10,470 bases of DNA from Pseudomonadota bacterium (GCA_023454395.1 JAEYFY010000455.1:1-10470); one strand, 5' to 3'. Positions 1 to 7,067 are shown, counted from the first letter of the stretch. The notes: generated by a model not told the origin, from the letters alone. Numbers and translations: made by a program.

Positions 1-2
1 CT

Positions 3-986
3 GTTGTCTCATTAGCAGTAATCGGCAAAAAAGAGAATGCGAATAAACAATTTCTCTCTGTAGCAACCGCCTCAACAGGAGGAACGTATTATCCGATGGG
101 AGTGGGTTTAGCAAACGTATGGAGTACGCATCTTAAGGACAGAGGCGTTCAAGTAACAGGACAATCTTCAGCAGGATCGATAGAAAATATCTATCTAATG
201 CAGAAAAATGAAGCCCAACTTTCAATTTTACAAAGCCTTTTAGCCGTAGAAGCTTATGAAGGCGTTCGTAATTTTGAAGGCAAACCAGAAAAAGATCTGC
301 GTTCAATTTCTATGTTATGGCCTAATGTTGAACACTTTGTTTTAATGGATAACAAAGTAAAAACTGGCACATTAGAGGATATTCGCGCGACTAGCTTTTC
401 TGTCGGTCCTCAAGCTAGCGGTACTGAACAATCCACGATTATTATTCTTCAAGGCGTGAATTTAACTAAAAAAGATATCACACCCGAATATCTTGGATAC
501 GGTGATACCGTTTCTGCCATGCGGGATGGTCGCCTTGATGGTGGCGCATTACCTGCGGGTGTTCCCGCCTCAGCCGTCACCGATATGTATGCCAGTGGTG
601 TCAGTGCAAAACTACTCGAAGTGACAGATAAGCAACTCGATGATATCAACCATGTGGCGAATTCATGGTTTCGCTTTGAAATTCCCGCCAACACCTACCC
701 CCGTCAAACTGAAATGGTCAATACGATTGCTCAACCTAATATCTTAATGACCACAACCAGTATTGATGATGATCTGGTTTATGAGTTGACAAAAACCATG
801 TTTGAAAACCTTCCTGAGGTTCACCAAGTTCATAGCGCAGCCAAGTACATCACCACAGAAAATGCATTAAAAGGTGTTTCTGTACCATTGCATTTAGGGG
901 CTTACCGCTACTACAAAGAAATCGGATTAGAGATCCCTGATTATCTTATTCCACCAGAAGCTCAAACGCAGACTAATAATAAATAA
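3..986 (+). CDS. TAXI-family TRAP transporter solute receptor (5' partial)
   Basis: This is the substrate-binding subunit of a TRAP transporter of the TAXI type, which captures a small organic anion on the periplasmic side and hands it to the membrane permease. The frame is open from position 3, so the gene starts outside the window; the ATG at 96 lies inside the conserved N-terminal TAXI motif (ATASTGGTYYPMG) and cannot be the real start. The typical early lobe follows, with GQSSAGSIENIYLM, then a central PQASGTEQS ligand-pocket segment and a C-terminal AAKYIT...VPLHLGAYRYYKE stretch. What remains of the N-terminus is a short hydrophobic end (VVSLAVIG) followed directly by KKENANKQ, with no convincing AxA signal-peptidase site. 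It may therefore be a membrane anchor rather than a cleaved signal. The fused permease follows after 12 bases, with a good ribosome site. The family is secure; the ligand is not readable from sequence. Confidence 0.93.
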   Translation, partial: VVSLAVIGKKENANKQFLSVATASTGGTYYPMGVGLANVWSTHLKDRGVQVTGQSSAGSIENIYLMQKNEAQLSILQSLLAVEAYEGVRNFEGKPEKDLRSISMLWPNVEHFVLMDNKVKTGTLEDIRATSFSVGPQASGTEQSTIIILQGVNLTKKDITPEYLGYGDTVSAMRDGRLDGGALPAGVPASAVTDMYASGVSAKLLEVTDKQLDDINHVANSWFRFEIPANTYPRQTEMVNTIAQPNILMTTTSIDDDLVYELTKTMFENLPEVHQVHSAAKYITTENALKGVSVPLHLGAYRYYKEIGLEIPDYLIPPEAQTQTNNK

Positions 987-987
987 C

Positions 988-992
988 AGGAG
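988..992 (+). promoter_or_regulatory. Ribosome binding site of the TRAP permease
   Basis: AGGAG lies six bases before the ATG at 999 and just after the receptor stop codon. It fixes the permease start and supports translation of both genes from one message. Confidence 0.75.
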
Positions 993-998
993 TGAGTT

Positions 999-2966
999 AT
1001 GACTAACAATGACCACCTAACTCCGGTAGAGCCGCCTGCATTAGATAAAGAAGCAAGCTCCGGCAATCGCCAACTTGCAGGTATTTACCTGAAAATTACC
1101 ACGACTCTTGCAATATTAATTTCGCTTTACGCTATTTATTCTAACGCATTATCAAATACTCAAGAGTTTTACCGTAATACTATTTTTCTTAGTGGTATTT
1201 TAATTTTAGGCTTTATTTTGTTTCCATTCTCTAAGCGTTTTTCAACGCCTAAATTTAATGGATGGGATTATCTTTTTATTGCTTTAACATTAATCAGTTA
1301 TGGATATTTTTTCTTTAATTATGTTGATCTTCACGTTGTGAGAAAAAGCATTCCAAATACGACTGATTATGTTATGGCTATATTAGGAATTATTGTACTG
1401 TTTGAAGCTGCAAGAAGAACCACTGGGTATTTCATTCCAGGGCTTGCAACGTTTGCCATTATCTATGCTTTATTTGGTCAATATTTTATGGGTATTTTCG
1501 GTCATGCAGGATTCTCTGTAGAAAGATTGTTATATCGTTTATTTATGACCAGTGAAGGTATTTTTGGGATCACCCTTTCAACAGCCTCGACAGCGATTGT
1601 TGTCTTTATTCTTTTTGGCTCGTTCTTAAGTGTGAGTGGTGCAACAGCGCTGTTTAATGACTTAGCACTGGCTCTTGCCGGTCGTCGCCGTGGTGGTCCT
1701 GCTCAAGTTGCTGTTATTTCATCTGCATTAACAGGTTCATTAAGTGGAAGTGCTGTTGCCAACGTAGCAACAACAGGGACTTTTACCATTCCTTTGATGA
1801 AAAGCATTGGATTAACGCCTCGCTTTGCTGGTGCCGTAGAAGCAACAGCATCAACAGGCGGTATGATAATGCCACCTATTATGGGCGCCGCTGCATTTAT
1901 TATGGCTGGCTTTTTAGGTATTTCTTATACCACTATCGTTATTGCGGCGATTATTCCAGCGTTGTTATATTACGCAGCTTTAATTATGGCGATTGATATC
2001 GAAGCCAAAAAACAAGGATTAAAAGGTTTAAGTAAAGAGAATATTCCACAAGTTAAAGCGGTATTAAAAGCGCGTGGTTTATTATTACTGCCTTTAGTGA
2101 TTGTTATTGGTACCTTACTCGTGGGTAAAACACCTATTTATGCTGGCTTTTTAGGTATTTTGACCATTATTGTGGCAAGTTGGATAACGCCTGATAAATC
2201 AGTCCGTATGACATTAACTAAAGTTGCTGACGCTTTAGCTGAAGCGGCTAGAGGCTCTGTTCAGGTGACTGTCGCTTGTGCTGCAATCGGTGTCATTATC
2301 TGTGTTGTTACAATGACGGGTATCGGTGCAACATTGGCATTTAATATCGTCTCAATGACAGATAACACATTATGGATGATCTTATTAGTCGTTATGTTAG
2401 TGTGCATTGTATTAAGCATGGGTTTACCTTCAACGGCGTTATATATTGTTGTAGCCGTTACAGTGTCACCTATCTTAATTAAAGCGGGTGTTATGCCTTT
2501 AGCGGCTCACTTCTTTGTTTTCTGGTTTGGTGCTTTATCCAATATTACACCACCAGTCGCATTAGCCAGTTACACCGCAGCCAGTATTGCAAGAGCTGAT
2601 CCAATGCAAACATCATGGGATGCGGTTCGTTTAGCACTTCCCGGTTTTATTATTCCGTTTATTTTAGTCTATAACCCTGCTTTACTGATGCAAGGTGATA
2701 ATTTAGGTGTACTTTCTATTGGATTAATGATTATTAGTGCATTAATCGGAATTTATGCACTCAGTATCGCAACGGCAAACTTCTGGATGATTAAAACAAC
2801 GTGGTTTGAGCGCATTGCATTTGCAGCAGCGGCAATTCTAATGATTAAACCGGGCTTATATACTGACCTTTTAGGTGTCGCCCTGATCCTATTAACCGGT
2901 GCATTCCATTTATTACGGTCTAAAAAACAGTTAGTTAATATGGGGCATGCATCTGGAGAAAATTAG
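999..2966 (+). CDS. TRAP transporter fused permease (4TM/12TM, DctQM-type)
   Basis: This is an integral inner-membrane protein of 655 residues that carries the substrate bound by the upstream receptor into the cell, driven by an ion gradient. The length and repeated hydrophobic segments fit the fused TRAP permeases that accompany TAXI receptors: a DctQ-like four-helix part (about residues 25-150) joined to a DctM-like part. The DctM half shows the conserved loops: SGSAVANVATTGTFTIP at about 248-264, EATASTGGMIMPPIMGAAAF at about 281-300, MGLPSTALYI at about 474-483 and SNITPPVALASY at about 513-524. These are thought to be the helix-breaking loops forming the transport site of DctM proteins. 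The stop codon TAG (2964-2966) abuts the ATG of the GntR gene, so the two are almost certainly co-transcribed. The coupling ion cannot be deduced here. Confidence 0.95.
   Translation: MTNNDHLTPVEPPALDKEASSGNRQLAGIYLKITTTLAILISLYAIYSNALSNTQEFYRNTIFLSGILILGFILFPFSKRFSTPKFNGWDYLFIALTLISYGYFFFNYVDLHVVRKSIPNTTDYVMAILGIIVLFEAARRTTGYFIPGLATFAIIYALFGQYFMGIFGHAGFSVERLLYRLFMTSEGIFGITLSTASTAIVVFILFGSFLSVSGATALFNDLALALAGRRRGGPAQVAVISSALTGSLSGSAVANVATTGTFTIPLMKSIGLTPRFAGAVEATASTGGMIMPPIMGAAAFIMAGFLGISYTTIVIAAIIPALLYYAALIMAIDIEAKKQGLKGLSKENIPQVKAVLKARGLLLLPLVIVIGTLLVGKTPIYAGFLGILTIIVASWITPDKSVRMTLTKVADALAEAARGSVQVTVACAAIGVIICVVTMTGIGATLAFNIVSMTDNTLWMILLVVMLVCIVLSMGLPSTALYIVVAVTVSPILIKAGVMPLAAHFFVFWFGALSNITPPVALASYTAASIARADPMQTSWDAVRLALPGFIIPFILVYNPALLMQGDNLGVLSIGLMIISALIGIYALSIATANFWMIKTTWFERIAFAAAAILMIKPGLYTDLLGVALILLTGAFHLLRSKKQLVNMGHASGEN
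2955..2959 (+). promoter_or_regulatory. Ribosome binding site of the GntR/FCD gene inside the permease end
   Basis: GGAGA seven bases before the ATG at 2967 lies within the last codons of the permease. The stop and start codons are adjacent (TAGATG), a pattern compatible with translational coupling. Confidence 0.65.
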
Positions 2967-3680
2967 ATGATACAAAAGATCTCACGCCAAAAAGCGTCGC
3001 ATCAAATTCTTGAGCAGATAAAGCAAAATATTAGCAACGGAACTTATCCTATTGGTGAAAAGTTACCCTCTGAAAATGTACTTGCTGACGCCTTTGGCGT
3101 CAGTCGAGTCCCCATCAGAGAAGCATTAGGCGTCTTGGAAGCCAGTGGCATAGTAACCTCTCGCCAAGGAGGTGGTCGCCGTGTAATTGACCATTCTATA
3201 CTCAGTAAATATGAACCCTTAGTTATGGAAATTGCTTGTCCTGAAGAGATAGATTCACTGCTTGAAATGCGTGAGGTCATTGAACATGAAGCGGCAGCTA
3301 TTGCCGCTTTACGTCGAACACCAGAAGAATTACGCGCTATCGAAATTGCCCACGATGCCTTTGTTTTAGCAACAAGACAAAACAAAGGCATTGGTCATAA
3401 AGAGGACTATCAATTTCATCGTTCTATTATGGTTGCCTCTCATAATCCTTTTTTTGTCCGGATCTTAGATAACTTACACGAACTCTATCTTGGTGTATTA
3501 ATGTATTCGTTAAGTAAAAACAAAGGGCGAGATACTGAAATTGAGCGAGTGATTGCAGAACATGAGGCAATTGTTGAATCAATACGTCAACAAGATCACG
3601 ATGAAACAAGCAATAGAATGCGTCTTCATTTAACCAATGTGCGTGGCAAATTAAAGCGATTACAACAAGAACCCTGTTAA
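2967..3680 (+). CDS. GntR-family transcriptional regulator, FadR subfamily (FCD domain); LhgR/CsiR-like
   Basis: This is a 237-residue DNA-binding regulator. Residues about 5-75 are a GntR winged helix (IGEKLPSENVLADAFGVSRVPIREAL, then GGGRRV in the wing). The remainder is an all-helical FCD ligand domain. A set of residues fitting the metal/carboxylate site of this family is visible: Asp147 and His151 in DYQFH, His199 in AEHEAI and His221 in RLHLTN. FCD domains of this sort usually bind a metal-chelated organic acid. The gene lies inside the operon, directly after the permease stop, with a GGAGA ribosome site at 2955-2959. Autoregulation by the transported or oxidised acid is therefore likely. 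Known relatives beside lhgO genes are CsiR (glutarate) and LhgR (L-2-hydroxyglutarate); assignment to either is inference. An internal 8-3-8 inverted repeat at 3085-3103 lies in the helix-turn-helix codons. Confidence 0.93.
   Translation: MIQKISRQKASHQILEQIKQNISNGTYPIGEKLPSENVLADAFGVSRVPIREALGVLEASGIVTSRQGGGRRVIDHSILSKYEPLVMEIACPEEIDSLLEMREVIEHEAAAIAALRRTPEELRAIEIAHDAFVLATRQNKGIGHKEDYQFHRSIMVASHNPFFVRILDNLHELYLGVLMYSLSKNKGRDTEIERVIAEHEAIVESIRQQDHDETSNRMRLHLTNVRGKLKRLQQEPC
3085..3103. repeat. Perfect GC-rich 8-3-8 inverted repeat inside the GntR gene
   Basis: CTGACGCC and GGCGTCAG flank TTT. The arms encode part of the conserved helix-turn-helix (ADAFGVS), so codon constraint could produce them by chance. 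The stem is unusually GC-rich for this region and would fold strongly in RNA. No U-tract follows, so it is not an ordinary terminator. Confidence 0.5.
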
Positions 3681-3707
3681 TTTAAAATTTATAAAATGGA
3701 TAATATT

Positions 3708-4898
3708 ATGACTTATGACGTGATTATTATTGGTGCGGGATTAGTCGGATTAGGGGTTGCAAGTGCGCTACAAGAGAGTCAGCCTGAATTGAAATTACTT
3801 GTGATTGATAAAGAATCAGGCCCTGCGGTTCACCAAAGTGGACATAACAGTAATGTTGTTCATTCAGGTATTTACTACACACCAGGAAGCCTTAAAGCAA
3901 GGCTAGCAAAACAAGGCAACATGACGACATATGCATTTTGCCAACAACATAATCTCTATTATGACCGTTGTGGCAAAGTTATTGTCGCTACCAATGAAAA
4001 AGAGTTAAAAGCTTTAGAAAATATCTATCAGCGTGGCATTGAAAATGGGCTTGAAGTTATCAAAATGACTGAGGCAGAGCTTAAAGTCAGAGAGCCTTAT
4101 GTCAATGGCATTGCGGCTCTATTAGTTCCCGATGCAGGTATTGTGAATTACCCTGAAATTGCGGCAAAACACGTTGAAATAATTCAATCTCGAGGCGGTG
4201 AGTTTGCGTTTGGACAAGCGGTTACAGCAATTAATGAAACCGATGATACTGTTACTGTCACCACATCCAATAATCAATTTACAGGCAAATGGTTAATTAA
4301 TTGCGCCGGCTTATTTAGCGATCGTATTGCTAAAATGGCAGGTTATGACACAGGAATGAAAATAGTCCCATTCCGCGGTGAATATTTTATGCTTAATACT
4401 AATAAAAACTACTTAGTAAACCATCTTATCTACCCTGTTCCTAATCCTGATTTTCCCTTCTTAGGTGTACACTTTACGCGTATGTATAACGGGCATCGTG
4501 ATGTTGGGCCTAATGCAGTATTAGCATTTAAGCGTGAAGGCTATAAAAAAAGCGATATTAACTTAAAAGATCTTGCTGAAGTCCTGACTTATAAAGGATT
4601 TTGGAAAATTGCTGGAAATTATTTAGGTGAAGGAATGGCAGAGCTTCGCCGCTCATATTCACGTAAATTATTTACTGCAAATGCACAGAAACTCATTCCT
4701 GATTTACGTGAAGCAGATATTCATCCGGGGCCTGCTGGTGTTCGTGCTCAAGCATTAACTCGTGAAGGAAAACTAGTCGATGATTTCCATTTTGTAAAAG
4801 GCAAACGCTCACTGCATGTTTGTAATGCTCCATCACCTGCTGCAACCGCATCTATTGAAATAGGCAGAGAAATAGTAAAAGAGCACTTTTCTTTGTAA
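3708..4898 (+). CDS. lhgO: L-2-hydroxyglutarate oxidase (FAD-dependent, DAO family)
   Basis: This flavoenzyme oxidises L-2-hydroxyglutarate to 2-oxoglutarate and passes electrons to the membrane quinone pool. The N-terminus has the dinucleotide fold DVIIIGAGLVG (GxGxxG at residues 9-14) with an acidic end to the second strand (VIDKE). The family block HNSNVVHSGIYYTPGSLKA follows. Stretches closely matching remembered E. coli LhgO include PFRGEYF, YPVPNPDFPFLGVH, VGPNAVLAFKREGY, PAGVRAQA and CNAPSPAATA. At 396 residues it is slightly shorter than the E. coli protein, which has a longer tail. I chose the ATG at 3708 (MTYDV) over an in-frame ATG at 3696, because the fold begins at once and GGA at 3698-3700 is seven bases upstream; the earlier ATG has only A/T before it. 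No csiD or gab gene is present, so the substrate may come from outside through the adjoining transporter. A terminator follows at 4932. Confidence 0.92.
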   Translation: MTYDVIIIGAGLVGLGVASALQESQPELKLLVIDKESGPAVHQSGHNSNVVHSGIYYTPGSLKARLAKQGNMTTYAFCQQHNLYYDRCGKVIVATNEKELKALENIYQRGIENGLEVIKMTEAELKVREPYVNGIAALLVPDAGIVNYPEIAAKHVEIIQSRGGEFAFGQAVTAINETDDTVTVTTSNNQFTGKWLINCAGLFSDRIAKMAGYDTGMKIVPFRGEYFMLNTNKNYLVNHLIYPVPNPDFPFLGVHFTRMYNGHRDVGPNAVLAFKREGYKKSDINLKDLAEVLTYKGFWKIAGNYLGEGMAELRRSYSRKLFTANAQKLIPDLREADIHPGPAGVRAQALTREGKLVDDFHFVKGKRSLHVCNAPSPAATASIEIGREIVKEHFSL

Positions 4899-4931
4899 TT
4901 GAAAAACAGACTGCAAGTAAAAATAACAAAT

Positions 4932-4958
4932 AGCACTGAAATTAATCAGTGCTTTTTT
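4932..4958 (+). terminator. Intrinsic terminator after lhgO
   Basis: An 8-bp perfect stem (AGCACTGA / TCAGTGCT) with a six-base loop is followed by an uninterrupted T-tract through 4958. It lies 33 bases after the lhgO stop and closes the TRAP-GntR-lhgO operon. The minus-strand reading lacks a strong T-tract, so it works best for lhgO; the regulator gene on the other strand ends 10 bases to the right. Confidence 0.9.
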
Positions 4959-4967
4959 ATTTTAATA

Positions 4968-5861
4968 TTATTCACGGCTTTCTTTTAATGCTTCATTCAT
5001 TAGCCATTGTTGAAATATTTCCATTGAGGCTGTCATTGGCTTTGATTTTAAATATGTTAGCCAATATTTCCCCAATTCGACTTCTATTTTAAAGGGTTGC
5101 ACCAACTGGCCATTTTTAATTTCTCTTGAAAACATTTTTGCAGGTGCTAATGCAACGCCCCCTTCATAAATGGCGCTTTCAATCATTAAACGCGAAGAGT
5201 CAAAAATAGATCCCGTGATTTTTATCGGCGGCATCTCTGCTTTTTCAAACCATTGTAACCACTCATCTTCTCGATAAGAACGATATAAATTTTCATTTAT
5301 TAAATCAGTTGGATGTTGTAAACGTTTTGCTGTATTTGATGAACATAACACCGTTAATGGCGCAGAAAATAACGCTTTATTATGTGTCAATGGCCATAAA
5401 CCTTCACCAAACCGAATAGCAAAATCTAATCCTTCAGTAGCCAAATTAACCACATTATTATTGGTTCTTAAATTTACTTCTATTCTTGGATATTGTTGCC
5501 TAAATTCAGCCAATCTAGGTAATAGCCATCCCACAGCAAATGTGCCTACAGCCGCAATTGAAACAACATCGCGATATTCACCCCGTTCAAATTGCTTAAA
5601 TACACGCTCAATATCACTAAAAGCCGTTGTTAATACAGCAAATAAAATCTGGGCATCATCCGTCATTTCTAAGCCACGAGGTAAGCGCTTAAAAAGACTC
5701 ACGCCAAGTCGCCCTTCTAACATTCTTACTTGTTGGCTAACAGCACCTTGGGTGACATACAGCTCTAATGCTGCTTTGGTAAAATTAAGGTGTCTTGCTG
5801 AAGCTTCAAATGCACGCAATGCATTTAGGGGAAGATGGGTTCGCATAATATTCTTAGCCAT
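4968..5861 (-). CDS. cumR: LysR-family regulator of the class A beta-lactamase (CumR/AmpR-like)
   Basis: This is a cytoplasmic transcription factor of 297 residues, transcribed away from the beta-lactamase gene. The N-terminal LysR helix-turn-helix runs from about residue 11 to 72 (LNALRAFEASARHLNFTKAA, then VTQGAVSQQVRMLE). The motif LFKRLPRGLEMTDD and a periplasmic-binding-like effector domain (RTNNNVVNLATEGLDFAIRFGEG) follow. The order PLN-LRAFEA-ARHL-FT-AA is that of the AmpR/GcvA branch, whose members diverge from beta-lactamase genes; AmpR senses muropeptides. Context and memory identify it as CumR of P. vulgaris or its P. penneri equivalent. The start used is the ATG at 5861; the internal ATG at 5846 (MRTHLPLN) matches the usual AmpR length better, and neither has a strong ribosome site. 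The 9-10-9 inverted repeat at 5883-5910 is a probable binding site, implying autoregulation. Confidence 0.9.
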   Translation of the reverse strand: MAKNIMRTHLPLNALRAFEASARHLNFTKAALELYVTQGAVSQQVRMLEGRLGVSLFKRLPRGLEMTDDAQILFAVLTTAFSDIERVFKQFERGEYRDVVSIAAVGTFAVGWLLPRLAEFRQQYPRIEVNLRTNNNVVNLATEGLDFAIRFGEGLWPLTHNKALFSAPLTVLCSSNTAKRLQHPTDLINENLYRSYREDEWLQWFEKAEMPPIKITGSIFDSSRLMIESAIYEGGVALAPAKMFSREIKNGQLVQPFKIEVELGKYWLTYLKSKPMTASMEIFQQWLMNEALKESRE

Positions 5862-5882
5862 TAGATTTTCTATAGGCTAAGG

Positions 5883-5910
5883 TGATTTATTATCGATTGT
5901 CAATAAATCA
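5883..5910. promoter_or_regulatory. Candidate LysR operator between cumR and cumA
   Basis: TGATTTATT (5883-5891) and AATAAATCA (5902-5910) form a perfect 9-bp inverted repeat with a 10-bp spacer. The pair T5891/A5903 fits the T-N11-A signature of LysR-type sites. It lies 21 bases from the cumR start and about 100 bases upstream of cumA, as expected for a shared divergent operator. It also covers a TTGACA on the minus strand (5903-5898), so bound regulator could shut its own promoter. Binding itself is inferred. Confidence 0.6.
5898..5903 (-). promoter_or_regulatory. Possible -35 element of cumR
   Basis: The minus strand reads TTGACA, an exact sigma-70 -35 match, inside the inverted repeat. 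At 18-base spacing the -10 region (TAGCCT, 5879-5874) is poor, so this is only a candidate. Confidence 0.3.
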
Positions 5911-5972
5911 ATTAAATAGGATATTGCAGCTCATAAATAAACAGCGCTATCTCTACTCAATAACTGTCTATT

Positions 5973-5978
5973 TATATT
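5973..5978 (+). promoter_or_regulatory. Possible -10 element of cumA
   Basis: TATATT lies 33 bases before the cumA start. No acceptable -35 box is present 16-18 bases upstream, which would suit a promoter that needs an activator such as the LysR protein. Other AT-rich hexamers nearby could serve instead. Confidence 0.3.
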
Positions 5979-6011
5979 GATTTTTTCTTTATTAACTTAA
6001 TATGAGCAACA

Positions 6012-6911
6012 ATGACTATGTTTAAAACCACATTTCGCCAAACAACCGCGATTGCAGTTTCATTAATATCTCTATTGGCATCTCCAATATTATGGGCTAA
6101 CACCAATAATACAATTGAACAGCAATTAAGTACGCTTGAAAAATATAGTCAAGGTCGTTTAGGTGTTGCTTTAATCAACACGGAAGATAATTCACAAATA
6201 ACATACCGTGGTGAAGAACGCTTTGCGATGGCAAGTACAAGTAAGGTTATGGCTGTTGCGGCTGTTTTAAAAGAGAGTGAAAGACAAGCGGGATTATTAG
6301 ATAAGAATATTACGATTAAAAAATCCGACTTAGTTGCTTACAGCCCTATTACAGAAAAACATTTAGTAACGGGAATGTCTTTGGCGCAATTAAGCGCGGC
6401 TACGTTGCAATATAGCGACAATACAGCAATGAATAAAATCTTAGATTATTTAGGCGGACCGTCGAAAGTCACTCAATTTGCACGTTCAATTAATGATGTA
6501 ACTTATCGTCTAGATCGTAAAGAGCCTGAATTAAATACAGCAATTCATGGTGATCCTCGTGATACCACCTCTCCAATTGCCATGGCGAAAAGCCTTCAAG
6601 CATTAACATTGGGTGATGCACTAGGTCAATCTCAACGTCAACAACTTGTTACTTGGTTAAAAGGCAATACAACGGGTGATCACAGTATTAAAGCGGGTTT
6701 ACCAAAACACTGGGTTGTTGGGGATAAAACTGGCAGTGGTGATTATGGTACAACTAACGATATTGCCGTTATTTGGCCGAAAAACCATGCTCCATTAATT
6801 TTAGTGGTTTACTTTACACAACAAGAGCAAGATGCAAAATACCGGAAAGATATTATTGTTAAAGCTACTGAAATTGTAACAAAACCATTTATCACATCAC
6901 CCAAAAAATAG
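6012..6911 (+). CDS. cumA: Class A serine beta-lactamase, cefuroximase type (CumA/HugA)
   Basis: This periplasmic enzyme hydrolyses the beta-lactam ring through an acyl-serine intermediate. All class A motifs are present: S75-T-S-K78 (Ambler 70-73) in [12 protein letters not shown]135-D-N137 (Ambler 130-132), E171-PELN-175 (Ambler 166-170, omega loop) and K239-TG with Ser after it (Ambler 234-237) in [13 protein letters not shown]. The KTGSG...YGTTND block resembles CTX-M and K. oxytoca enzymes, fitting an oxyimino-cephalosporinase. A signal peptide (FRQ, hydrophobic core, SPILWA) should be cleaved after Ala29. The length of 299 is normal and nothing is broken. The start at 6012 has a weak TGAG at 6002-6005; ATG 6018 is an in-frame alternative. 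It diverges from the LysR gene by 150 bases, so it is probably inducible. Cefuroximase identity and the symbol are from recognition; P. penneri hugA is the close alternative. Confidence 0.94.
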   Translation: MTMFKTTFRQTTAIAVSLISLLASPILWANTNNTIEQQLSTLEKYSQGRLGVALINTEDNSQITYRGEERFAMASTSKVMAVAAVLKESERQAGLLDKNITIKKSDLVAYSPITEKHLVTGMSLAQLSAATLQYSDNTAMNKILDYLGGPSKVTQFARSINDVTYRLDRKEPELNTAIHGDPRDTTSPIAMAKSLQALTLGDALGQSQRQQLVTWLKGNTTGDHSIKAGLPKHWVVGDKTGSGDYGTTNDIAVIWPKNHAPLILVVYFTQQEQDAKYRKDIIVKATEIVTKPFITSPKK

Positions 6912-6928
6912 TAATAACACGCTATTAC
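6911..6928 (+). repeat. Small AT-rich inverted repeat at the end of cumA
   Basis: GTAATA and TATTAC are separated by six bases, beginning at the last base of the stop codon. The stem is weak and has no T-tract; it may help protect the 3' end of the message, or be chance. Confidence 0.3.
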
Positions 6929-6944
6929 AAATATAAATAACAAT

Positions 6945-6983
6945 AAAAAAGCTGAGTACAATCTTATTTGTCTCAGCTTTTTT
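6945..6983. terminator. Bidirectional intrinsic terminator between cumA and the lrp-type gene
   Basis: GCTGAG (6951-6956) pairs with CTCAGC (6972-6977), and ACAA/TTGT can extend the stem around a bulged T. The hairpin is flanked by A6 on the left and T6 on the right, so it terminates in both directions. It sits between genes converging from both sides. Confidence 0.88.
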
Positions 6984-7067
6984 GCTTTAATTCTTATTAT
7001 ATTTTTTAATCTAACTGGGCTATGTAATATGTATTAAGTTATCTCAAATAAGAGAGTTGTTATCATA

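Noticed and set aside
96..986. ATG at 96 as the start of the TAXI receptor
   Set aside because: The same frame continues upstream to the window edge and encodes conserved N-terminal TAXI residues, so the ATG is internal.
3044..3391. A 115-residue open frame on the minus strand opposite the GntR gene
   Set aside because: It is antisense to the conserved helix-turn-helix and FCD codons, with no family features of its own.
5461..5880. A 139-residue open frame on the plus strand opposite the LysR gene
   Set aside because: It lies antisense to a well-supported gene, has no recognisable domain or ribosome site, and its composition is what a reverse-frame shadow would give.
4921..6943. A 9-bp direct repeat (AAATAACAA at 4921-4929 and 6935-6943) as target-site duplications around the beta-lactamase module
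   Set aside because: It is short and purely AT-rich apart from one C, there are no terminal inverted repeats or transposase, and chance is a sufficient explanation.
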